The position numbers and the translations under genes were made by a program. Shown in pieces: positions 1 through 9,374 of a DNA stretch of 64,000 bases (position 1 is its first letter; every line of letters starts with the position of its first letter). The stretch is taken from NCBI RefSeq assembly GCF_031143425.1, contig NC_090441.1, forward strand, positions 226,596,144 to 226,660,143. Reading direction: 5' to 3'. Source of the DNA: Pleurodeles waltl (taxonomy: Eukaryota; Chordata; Amphibia; Caudata; Salamandridae). The notes beneath the pieces were generated by a model that saw only the letters and a program-made list of their open reading frames with translations, was not told the origin of the DNA and made no database searches.

Positions 1-687
1 AGCAAACCACTTGTTAATGTCATCCCCCTCCTTATAAGGGGGAACTATCTTGTGCAGATTCCTGGAATCATGCTCTTTTGCAGGATGACTATGGGGAATA
101 CTGCTGCTGCCACCATGGGTTTCTAAACCCAACTTCTGTCTTTCCCTCTCTACTTCTAAAGACTGTCTATCCAAATCCAGCTGTTGCTTCTTGAGCTTCA
201 GTCTGGTTTGTTCCACTCTCAATCTATTGAGCTCCCTTTCTAACAATCTGTCATCAGGGTGGGTGGGAGGGACATTTCTAGATACAGAGGTATGATGGGA
301 ATGAACAGAAGGAGACCTGTCCCTTACAGAGGGCACCCTAACAGCTTGGCTACCAGTATAATGTGAGAGCACACCATTAGTATGGTGTGATTCAACCTCT
401 GTACCAACTATGCTAGACTGTCTAGTAATGGGCAGGCTGAGAAGTTTCTTTCCTGAACCTTTTCCTGGGGGAGTCCCTGGATCAGATTGAGAACCATTAG
501 CTACTTTTTCTACAGATTGGGCACTTATGGCCTTATCCTGTACTCTAAGCATATTAATTAACAGTTCTAAAGAAGGATTCTTCCCTACACTCAAACCTCT
601 CTCTATGCAGAGACTCCTTGCTCCTTTCCAGCTAAGGTGATCATATGCAAGTGTGGACAGTTCAACATTTTTTCCTGTGCCAGACAT
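1..687 (-). CDS. gag: Gag polyprotein, N-terminal part (runs off window)
   Basis: Open for 229 codons from an ATG at 687 to the window edge. It begins MSGTG like every gag in this window. It shows an N-terminal helix-rich stretch, a Ser/His-rich linker, a charged coiled-coil segment (about residues 145-190, rich in Leu, Glu, Arg and Lys) and the start of the capsid domain with the GDDINKWF motif. Its linker (IVGTEVESHHT) is of B type. It follows the primer-binding site by about 250 nt, the standard spacing here. The capsid C-terminus and zinc knuckle lie outside the window. Confidence 0.85.
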   Translation of the reverse strand, partial: MSGTGKNVELSTLAYDHLSWKGARSLCIERGLSVGKNPSLELLINMLRVQDKAISAQSVEKVANGSQSDPGTPPGKGSGKKLLSLPITRQSSIVGTEVESHHTNGVLSHYTGSQAVRVPSVRDRSPSVHSHHTSVSRNVPPTHPDDRLLERELNRLRVEQTRLKLKKQQLDLDRQSLEVERERQKLGLETHGGSSSIPHSHPAKEHDSRNLHKIVPPYKEGDDINKWFA

Positions 688-937
688 TTTTTAGAGAGAG
701 TTAAAGTGATAGAAAAAGAGAAAAAAGTTTTCAGAACTTTTTGGAAAGACGGAAAAAAACTTTTTAAACTTTTAAGAACTTTTTGAAAGTTTAGAAGTAC
801 TTTTCAGCACTTAGAAAAGAGTGAAAAGAGGAAATGCAAAACTTTTTGGCTATGTGTATATACACTGACCTTGTTTTGTATATTTTTCTCTTATGAAAAG
901 TACAATGACAAGAGTGGTAAGTAGTCTCAAAGCACTT

Positions 938-957
938 ATCCCACCACTGCACAACCA
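938..957 (-). other. Primer-binding site
   Basis: On the minus strand this 20-nt site begins TGG one base inside the LTR end, as a tRNA primer site should. Its distal 13 nt, apart from one change, are complementary to the 3' half of the vertebrate tRNA-Leu(AAG) acceptor/T arm. The leader from here to gag (688-937) is A/T-rich, with many AACTTTTT-like repeats and no gene. Confidence 0.6.
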
Positions 958-958
958 A

Positions 959-3743
959 TGTAGGAGGCTGGACTGGCTTGTAGTGAGTACCAAGGGGTAC
1001 TTGCACCTTGCACCAGGCCCAGTTATCCCTTATTAGTGTATAGGGTGTCTAGCAGCTTAGGCTGATAGATAATGGTAGCTTAGCAGAGCAGCTTAGGCTG
1101 AACTAGGAGACGTGTGAAGCTACTACAGTACCACTTAGTGTCATATGCACAATATCATAAGAAAACACAATACACAGTTATACTAAAAATAAAGGTACTT
1201 TATTTTTATGACAATATGCCAAAGTATCTTAGAGTGTACCCTCAGTGAGAGGATAGGAAATATACACAAGATATATATACACAATAGCAAAAATATGCAG
1301 TATAGTCTTAGAAAACAGTGCAAACAATGTATAGTTACAATAGGATGCAATGGGGAAACATAGGGATAGGGGCAACACAAACCATATACTCTAGAAGTGG
1401 AATGCGAACCACGAATGGACCCCAAACCTATGTGACCTTGTAGAGGGTCGCTGGGACTATTAGAAAATAGTGAGAGTTAGAAAAATAACCCTCCCCAAGA
1501 CCCTGAAAAGTGAGTGCAAAGTGCACTAAAGTTCCCCTAAGGACAAAATAGTCGTGTTAGAGGGAGAATGCAAGGAAAACACAAATCAGCAATGCAACAA
1601 CGATGGATTCCTGTCTGAGGGTACCTGTGGAACAAGGGGACCAAGTCCAAAAGTCACAAGCAGCTCGTAGCTGGGCAGATGCCCAAGAAATGCCAGCGGT
1701 TGGTGCAAAGAAGCTCTTACTAGGCTGAAGAGCTGTGAATACTGCAGAAACGACAAGGGCTAGAGACTTCCCCTTTGGAGGATGGATCCCCCACGCCTTG
1801 GAGAGTCGTGCAGAAGTGTTTTCCCGCCGGATGGACGCCAACAAGCCTTGCTACACGCAAATCGTGCGTTTGGCGTTTTTGGACGCTGCTGGGGCCCAGG
1901 AGGGACCAGAAGGTCGCAAATTGGACCTGCAGAGAGAGGGGACGTGGAGCAAGACAAAGAGCCCTCACTGAAGCAGGTAGCACCCGGAGAAGTGCCAGAA
2001 ACAGGCACTACGAGGATGCGTGAAACGGTGCTCGCCGAAGTTGCACAAAGGAGTCCCACGTCGCCGGAGACCAACTTAGAAAGTAGTGCAATGCAGGTTA
2101 GAGTGCCGTGGACCCAGGCTTGGCTGTGCACACAGGATTTCCGCCGGAAGTGCACAGGGGCCGGAGAAGCTTGCAAAGTCGCGGTTCCCAGCAATGCAGC
2201 CCAGCGAGGTGAGGCAAGGACTTACCTCCACCAAACTTGGGCTGAAGAGTCACTGGACTGTGGGGGTCACTTGGACGGTGTCGCTGGATTCGAGGGACCT
2301 CGCTCGTCGTGCTGAGAGGAGACCCAAGGGACCGGAGATGCAGCTTTTTGGTGCCTGCGGTTGCAGGGGGAAGATTCCGTCGACCCACGGGAGATTTCTT
2401 CGGAGCTTCTGGTGCAGAGAGGAGGCAGACTACCCCCACAGCATGCACAAGCAGGAAAACAGTCGAGAAGGCGGCAGGATCAGCGTTACAGAGTTGCAGT
2501 AGTCGTCTTTGCTACTATGTTGCAGGTTTGCAGGCTTCCAGCGCGGTCAGCGGTCGATTCCTTATCAGAAGGTGAAGAGGGAGATGCAGAGGAACTCGGC
2601 TGAGCTCATGCATTCGTTATCTAAAGTTTCCCCAGAGACAGAGACCCTAAATAGCCAGAAAAGAGGGTTTGGCTACCTAGGAGAGAGGAAAGGCTACTAA
2701 CACCTGAAGGAGCCTATCAGCAGGAGTCTCTGACGTCACCTGGTGGCACTGGCCACTCAGAGCAGTCCAGTGTGCCAGCAGCACCTCTGTTTCCAAGATG
2801 GCAGAGGTCTGGAGCACACTGGAGGAGCTCTGGACACCTCCCAGGGGAGGTGCAGGTCAGGGGAGTGGTCACTCCCCTTTCCTTTGTCCAGTTTCGCGCC
2901 AGAGCAGGGGCTAAGGGGTCCCTGAACCGGTGTAGACTGGCTTATGCAGAATTGGGCACATCTGTGCCCAACAAAGCATTTCCAGAGGCTGGGGGAGGCT
3001 ACTCCTCCCCTGCCTTCACACCATTTTCCAAAGGGAGAGGGTGTCACACCCTCTCTCAGAGGAAGTTCTTTGTTCTGCCATCCTGGGCCAGGCCTGGCTG
3101 GACCCCAGGAGGGCAGCTGCCTGTCTGAGGGGTTGGCAGCAGCAGCAGCTGCAGTGAAACCCCAGGAAGGGCAGTCTGGCAGTACCAGGGTCTGTGCTAC
3201 AGACCACTGGGATCATGGAATTGTACCAACAATGCCAGGATGGCATAGAGGGGGCAATTCCATGATCATAGACATGTTACATGGCCATATTCGGAGTTAC
3301 CATGGTGAAGCTACATATAGGTAGTGACCTATATGTAGTGCACGCGTGTAATGGTGTCCCCGCACTCACAAAGTTCAGTGAATTGGCTAGTGCCAAGGTG
3401 CCCTCACACTAAGTAACTTTGCACCTAACCTTTACCAGGTAAAGGTTAGACATATAGGTGACTTATAAGTTACTTAAGTGCAGTGTAAAATGGCTGTGAA
3501 ATAACGTGGACGTTATTTCACTCAGGCTGCAGTGGCAGGCCTGTGTAAGAATTGTCAGAGCTTCCTATGGGTGGCAAAAGAAATGCTGCAGCCCATAGGG
3601 ATCTCCTGGAACCCCAATACCCTGGGTACCTCAGTACCATATACTAGGGAATTATAAGGGTGTTCCAGTAAGCCAATGTAAATTGGTAAAATTGGAGGTT
3701 CTGATTAGCAGAGCCTCAGTGAGACAGTTAGTCACTACACAGG
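959..3743 (-). repeat. LTR, truncated 5' LTR of the first element
   Basis: The U5 end, TGTAGGAGG on the plus strand, is at 959. The LTR contains the family's poly(A) signal, CpG-rich R/U5, CRE and U3 palindromes in order. The U3 start is missing because another LTR begins at 3744. About 24 bp are deleted between GGCT repeats near 3390, and about 50 bp near 3690. Confidence 0.85.
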
Positions 3744-6332
3744 TGTGAGAAGGTAGCCTCTTTCTAGCCTTGTTACACTGCACTTAAGTAACTTATAAGT
3801 CACCTATATGTCTAACCTTTACCTGGTAAAGGTTGGGTGCTAAGTTACTTAATGTGTGGGCACCCTGGCACTAGCCAAGGTGCCCCCACATTGTTCAGGG
3901 CCAATTCCCCGGAGTTTGTGAGTGCGGGGACACCATTACACGCGTGCACTACATATAGGTCACTACCTATATGTAGCTTCACAATGGTAACTCCGAATAT
4001 GGCCATGTAACATGTCTATGATCATGGAATTTCCCCCTCTATACCATCCTGGCATAGTTGGCACAATCCCATGATCCCAGTGGTCTGTAGCACAGACCCT
4101 GGTACTGCCAAACTGCCTTTCCCGGGGTTTCACTGCAGCTGCTGCTGCTGCCATCCCCTCAGACAGGCATCTGCCCTCCTGGGGTCCAGCCAGGCCTGGC
4201 CCAGGATGGCAGAACAAAGAAATTCCTCTGAGAGAGGGTGTTACACCCTCTCCCTTTGGAAAATGGTGTGAAGGCAGGGGAGGAGTAGCCTCCCCCAGCC
4301 TCTGGAAATGCTTTCTTGGGCACAGATGTGCCCAATTCTGCATAAGCCAGTCTACACCAGTTCAGGGGACCTCTTAGCCCTGCTCTAGTGCGAAACTGGA
4401 CAAAGGAAAGGGGAGTGACCACTCCCCTGACCTGCACCTCCCCTGGGAGGTGTCCAGAGCTCCTCCAGTGTGCTCCAGACCTCTGCCATCTTGGAAACAG
4501 AGGTGCTGCTGGCACACTGGACTGCTCTGAGTGGCCAGTGCCACCAGGTGACGTCAGAGACTCCTTCTGATAGGCTCCTTCAGGTGTTGCTAGCCTATCC
4601 TCTCTCCTAGGTAGCCAAACCCTCTTTTCTGGCTATTTAGGGTCTCTGTCTCTGGGGAAACTTTAGATAACGAGTGCAAGAGCTCATCCGAGTTCCTCTG
4701 CATCTCTCTCTTCACCTTCTGCCAAGGAATCGACTGCTGACCGCGCTGGAAGCCTGCAAAACTGCAACATCGTAGCTAAGACGACTACTGCAACTCTGTA
4801 ACGCTGATCCTGCCGCCTTCTCGACTGTTTTCCTGGTGGTGTATGCTGTGGGGGTAGTCTGCCTCCTCTCTGCACTAGAAGCTCCGAAGGAATCTCCCGT
4901 GGGTCGACGGAATCTTCCCCCTGCAACCGCAGGCACCAAAAAGCTGCATTACCGGTCCCTTGGGTCTCCTCTCAGAACGACGAGCGAGGTCCCTCGAATC
5001 CAGCAACTCTGTCCAAGTGACCCACACAGTCCAGTGACTCTTCAGTCCAAGTTTGGTGGAGGTAAGTCCTTGCCTCACCTCGCTAGACTGCATTGCTGGG
5101 AACCGCGACTTTTGCAGCTACTCCGGCCCCTGTGCCCTTCCGGCGGAAATCCTTTGTGCACAGCCAAGCCTGGGTCCACAGCACTCTAACCTGCATTGCA
5201 CGACTTTCTAAGTTGGTCTCCGGCGACGTGGGACTCCTTTGTGTAACTTCGGGTGAGCACCGTTTCACGCATCCTTGTAGTGCCTGTTTCTGGCACTTCT
5301 CTGGGTGCTACCTGCTGCTGAGTGGGCTTCTTGTTTTGCTCGACGTCCCCTCTCTCTCCTGACGCAATTTGCGACATCCTGGTCCTTCCTGGGCCACAGC
5401 AGCATCCAAAAACGTTTACTGCACAATTTGCAGCTAGCAAGGCTTGTTGGCATTCTTTTGGTGGGAAAAAACCTTCTACACGACTCTCCAAGGCGAGTGG
5501 GATCCGTCCTCCAAAGGGGAAGTCTCTAGCCCTTTGCGTTCCTGCAGAAACCTCAGCTTCTTCTGTCCAGTAGAAGCTTTTTTGCACCTACAGCTGGCAT
5601 TTCCTGGGCATCTGCCCATCTCCGACTTGCTTGTGACTTTTGGACTTGGTCCCCTTGTTCCACAGGTACCCTAGATTGGAAATCCATCATTGTTGCATTG
5701 TTGGTTTGTGTCTTTCCTGCATTATTCCCCTATCACGACTTCTTTGTCCTTTGGGGAACTTCAGTGCACTTTGCACTCACTTTTCAGGGTCTTGGGATGG
5801 GCTATTTTTCTAACCCTCACTATTTTCTAATAGTCCCAGCGACCCTCTACAAGGTCACATAGGTTTGGGGTCCATTCGTGGTTCGCATTCCACTTTTGGA
5901 GTATATGGTTTGTGTTGCCCCTATCCATATGTGTCTCCATTGCATCCTATTGTAACTATACATTGTTTGCACTGTTTTCTAATACTATTACTGCATATTT
6001 TGGTATTGTGTACATATATCTTGTGTATATTTGCTATCCTCATACTGAGGGTACTCACTGAGATACTTTTGGCATATTGTCATAAAAATAAAGTACCTTT
6101 ATTTTTAGTATGACTGTGTATTGTGTTTTCTTATGATATTGTGCATATGACACTAAGTAGTACTGTAGGAGCTTCACTCGTCTCCTAGTTCAGCCTAAGC
6201 TGCTCTGCTAAGCTACCATTATCTATCAGCCTATGCTGCTAGACATCCTATACACTAATAAGGGATAACTGGGCCTGGTGCAAGGTGCAAGTACCCCTAG
6301 GTACTCACTACAAGCCAGTCCAGCCTCCTATA
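3744..6332 (+). repeat. 5' LTR with internal U3 deletion
   Basis: Begins TGTGAGAAGG and ends CCTCCTATA (one change from CCTACA). After the first 33 bp, about 500 bp of U3 are missing. The join at 3774-3777 (TTAC) carries 4 bp shared by both sides of the intact sequence, so the deletion probably arose by microhomology. The rest of the LTR, with CRE, TATA-like box, CpG-rich leader and AATAAA, is present. Its R/U5 is closest to the LTR at 53387 rather than to the other LTRs. Confidence 0.85.
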
Positions 6333-6333
6333 T

Positions 6334-6353
6334 TGGTTGTGCAGCGGTGGGAT
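6334..6353 (+). other. Primer-binding site (tRNA-Leu-like)
   Basis: Starts TGG one base after the LTR end. Its last 13 bases (GCAGCGGTGGGAT) are the exact complement of the 3' part of vertebrate tRNA-Leu(AAG), as I remember that tRNA. The segment between TGG and this core is TTGT instead of the expected TG. The A/T-rich leader to gag (6354-6605) holds no gene. Confidence 0.6.
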
Positions 6354-6605
6354 GAATGCTTTGAGACTACTTACCACTCTTGTCATTGTACTTTTCATAA
6401 GAGAAAAATATACAAAACAAGTTCAGTGTGTGTACACATAACTAAAAAGTTTTGCATTTCCTCTTTTCACTCTTTTCTAAAGTGCTGAACAGTACTTCTA
6501 AACTTTCAAAAAGTTCTAAAAAGTTTTTAAAGTTTTTTTCTCTGTCTTTCTAAAAGCTCTGACAAACTTTTTTCTCTTTTTCTATCACTTTAACTGTCTC
6601 TAAAA

Positions 6606-8066
6606 ATGTCTGGCACAGGCCAAAATGTTGATCTGTCCAAAACTGCATATGATCACCTTAGCTGGAAAGGAGCAAGGAGTCTCTGCATAGAGAGAGGTTT
6701 AAGTGTAGGGAAGAATCCTTCCTTGGAATTGTTACTTAACATGCTTAGAGAACAAGATAAGGCTAAAAGTGCCCCATCTGTTGAAAAAGTAGCTAATGGT
6801 TCCCAATCTGATCCAGGGACTCCCCCAGGAAAAGATTCAGGAAAGAAACTTCTCAGCCTGCCCATTACTAGACAGTCTAGCATAGTTGGTACAGAGGTTG
6901 AATCACACCATACTGATGGTGTGCTCTCACATTATACTGTTAGCCAAGCTGTTAGGGTGCCCTCTGTAAGGGACAGGTCTCCTTCTGTTTATTCTCATCA
7001 TACTTCTGTGTCTAGGAATGTCCCTCCCACCCACCCTGATGACAGATTGTTAGAAAGGGAGCTCAATAGATTGAGAGTGGAACAAACCAGACTGAAGCTC
7101 AAGAAGCAACAGCTGGATTTGGATAGACAGTCCTTAGAAGTAGAGAAGGAGAGACAGAAACTGGGTTTAGAAACCCATGGTGGCAGCAGAGGTATTCCCA
7201 ATAGTCATCTTGCAAAAGAGCATGATTCTAGGAATCTGCAAAAGATAGTTCCCCCTGATAAGGAGGGGGATGACATTAACAAGTGGTTTGCTGCACTTGA
7301 GAGGGCCTGTGTTGTACAGGATGTCCCTCAAAGGCAGTGGGCTGCTATCCTATGGCTATCATTTAGTGGAAAAGGTAGGGATAGGCTCCTTACTGTGAAA
7401 GAAAATGAAGCTAATGATTACAAAGTTCTTAAGAATGCACTCCTGGATGGTTATGGCTTAACCACTGAACAATACAGGATAAAGTTCAGAGAGACCAAAA
7501 AGGAGTCTTCACAAGACTGGGTTGATTTCATTGACCTTTCAGTGAAGGCCTTGGATGGGTGGTTACATGGCAGTAAAGTTACTGATTATGACAGCCTGTA
7601 TAACTTGATCCTGAGAGAGCATATTCTTAATAATTGTGTGTCTGATTTGTTGCACCAGTACTTGGTGGACTCTGATCTGACCTCTCCCCAAGAATTGGGA
7701 AAGAAGGCAGACAAATGGGTCAGAACAAGGGTGAACAGAAAAGTTCATACAGGGGGTGACAAAGATGGCAACAAGAAGAAGGATGGTAAGTCTTCTGACA
7801 AGGGTGGGGACAAATCTAAAAATGAGTCTTCATCAGGCCCACAAAAACACTCTGGTGGGGGTGGTGGGCCCAAATCCTCTTTTAATCAGAACAAGGAAAA
7901 GAAACCATGGTGCTATTTATGTAAAATAAAAGGCCATTGGACAACAGATCCCAGTTGTCCAAAGAAAAGCACCAATGCTCCTACCACTACAACCCCTACT
8001 GCTACCCCTAGTGTCCCTACTAATAGCAGTGGTGGTGGGAGCAAACCTACTAATAGCCAATCCTAG
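6606..8066 (+). pseudogene. gag: Gag (486 aa), A/B mosaic, ended by a premature stop
   Basis: Structural polyprotein that would form the particle. Visible parts: SAP-like N-terminus (about 14-48), coiled coil (145-190), capsid N-terminal region (213-285), SCAN-like capsid C-terminal region (287-375, with YRIKFRETKKES and a later LREHILNNCVSDLLHQYLVD-type helix), Lys-rich linker and a zinc knuckle C-x2-C-x4-H-x6-C at 436-451. The first half carries B-type residues (IVGTEVESHHT linker), the second half A-type residues (Gly-rich linker, CYLCKIKGHW). The reading frame ends in TAG at 8064-8066, where relatives have a Lys codon and read on into protease, so the gag-pol fusion is broken. Confidence 0.85.
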
Positions 8067-8392
8067 GGAGTAGCTGGGCTCACTATTGATAACTTAGTTG
8101 GGGTTGGCCTTGTTAGGGAGGCCACAGAGGCTGTGTTAGTCTCTGAGGGGGCTATTGATTTAGCCACCTTAGTTGCTTGGCCCCTTAATATGGATAAGTA
8201 CAAGCAGCTACCCCTAATAAATGGTGTTGAGGTTCAGGCCTACAGGGACACTGGTGCCAGTGTGACTATGGTCATAGAGAAACTGGTCCACCCTGAACAA
8301 CACCTACTTGGTCACCAGTACCAAGTAACCGATGCTCACAACAACACACTTAGCCACCCCATGGCTGTTGTTAATCTCAACTGGGGGGGGGG
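8067..8392 (+). pseudogene. pol: Retropepsin-like protease segment
   Basis: Continues the gag frame after the TAG at 8064-8066. It carries the aspartic protease signature YRDTGAS (catalytic Asp of DTGA) in the usual distance after the zinc knuckle, and in a neighbouring copy this leads to LPVDCLLGND, the second conserved protease strand. In this copy a run of 10 G (8383-8392) replaces the 9 G of the in-frame copy near 51295, which throws the rest out of frame. The protein is therefore dead twice over. Confidence 0.75.
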
Positions 8393-9374
8393 TTACTGGT
8401 CCAAAGAAAGTTGTGGGAGCTTCAGATTTACCTGTAGACTGTCTATTAGGGAATGATTTGGAGACATCAGCTTGGTCAGATGTGGAGTTGGAGGCCCATG
8501 CAGCAATGCTGGGCATCCCAGGGCATATTTTTGCTTTGACAAGGGCTCAGGCCAAAAAGCAAAAAGGACAGGGAAGCTTGGATCCTGGAACAATGGACCA
8601 AGTGCTCCCTAAAGCTAGGGCTAGTAGAAGCAAACCACTTCCTACTATCCCTCCCTCTACAGTGGATTCAACTTCTGAGGAAGAAGAATTTCCTCCCTGT
8701 GCAGAACCTACACCAGAGGAGCTGGAAGCAGACACTGCTGAGCTTTTGGGTGAAGGGGGGCCTGCCAGAGAGGAGCTGAGTGTGGCACAGCAAACCTGTC
8801 CTACATTAGAGGGTCTCAGACAGCAAGATGTCAAACAGGCTAATGGGGATGTCAGTGACTCTCACAGAGTTTACTGGGAGGACAACCTCTTGTACACTGA
8901 GCATAGGGATCCTAAACCTGGAGCTGCCAGGAGATTAGTGATTCCTCAGGAGTACAGAAAGTTCCTCCTAACACTGGCCCATGACATTCCCTTAGCTGGG
9001 CATCTAGGACAAATGAAAACTTGGGACAGGCTTGTTCCCCTGTTTCATTGGCCTAGAATGTCTGAGGACACAAAGGAATTTTGTAAGTCCTGTGAAACCT
9101 GTCAAGCCAGTGGCAAGACAGGTGGCACCCCAAAGGCACCCCTTATCCCACTGCCTGTGGTTGGGGTTCCCTTTGAAAGGGTAGGGGTTGACATAGTTGG
9201 CCCCCTTGACCCTCCTACTGCTTCAGGCAATAGGTTTATCTTGGTGGTAGTGGACCATGCCACAAGATATCCTGAAGCAATTCCTTTAAGGACCACTACA
9301 GCACCTGCAGTGGCAAAGGCCCTCCTGGGAATATTTTCTAGGGTGGGCTTCCCAAAGGAAGTGGTATCAGACAG
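8393..9374 (+). pseudogene. pol: Integrase, first part, cut by a nested element
   Basis: The frame after the G-run encodes the end of protease (LLGND), an acidic linker and integrase. The integrase part has the H-x6-H...C-x2-C zinc domain and the first catalytic Asp (VGVDIVGP), and reaches the second catalytic Asp (VVSD) just before it is interrupted at 9374. The rest resumes at 20682. Relatives put integrase directly after protease and before reverse transcriptase. Confidence 0.85.
9370..9374. repeat. Target-site duplication GACAG (left copy; right copy 20677-20681)
   Basis: The 5 bp GACAG flank both ends of the nested element and occur once at this place in undisrupted integrase genes. This proves insertion of 9375-20676 by an integrase that makes 5-bp staggered cuts, as is typical for Ty3/gypsy. 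Confidence 0.95.

Larger units (their letters stand above)
1..3743 (-). mobile_element. B-like Gmr1-family LTR element, 5' part only
   Basis: Reading on the minus strand, this is the truncated 5' LTR (3743 down to 959), the primer-binding site, an A/T-rich leader and the first 229 codons of gag, which runs off the window start. The gag N-terminus matches the B type seen intact at 45194-47851. The LTR is cut at 3743 by the plus-strand element that begins at 3744. The LTR has at least two internal deletions compared with its relatives, near 3390 and 3690, so this is an old copy. Whether the lost part was B or A cannot be told from this window. Confidence 0.85.

Noticed and set aside
8383..8392. 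Programmed frameshift between Gag-protease and integrase
   Set aside because: The best A copy is in one frame with 9 G, so the extra G in two copies is more simply a mutation. Kept only as a low-interest finding.
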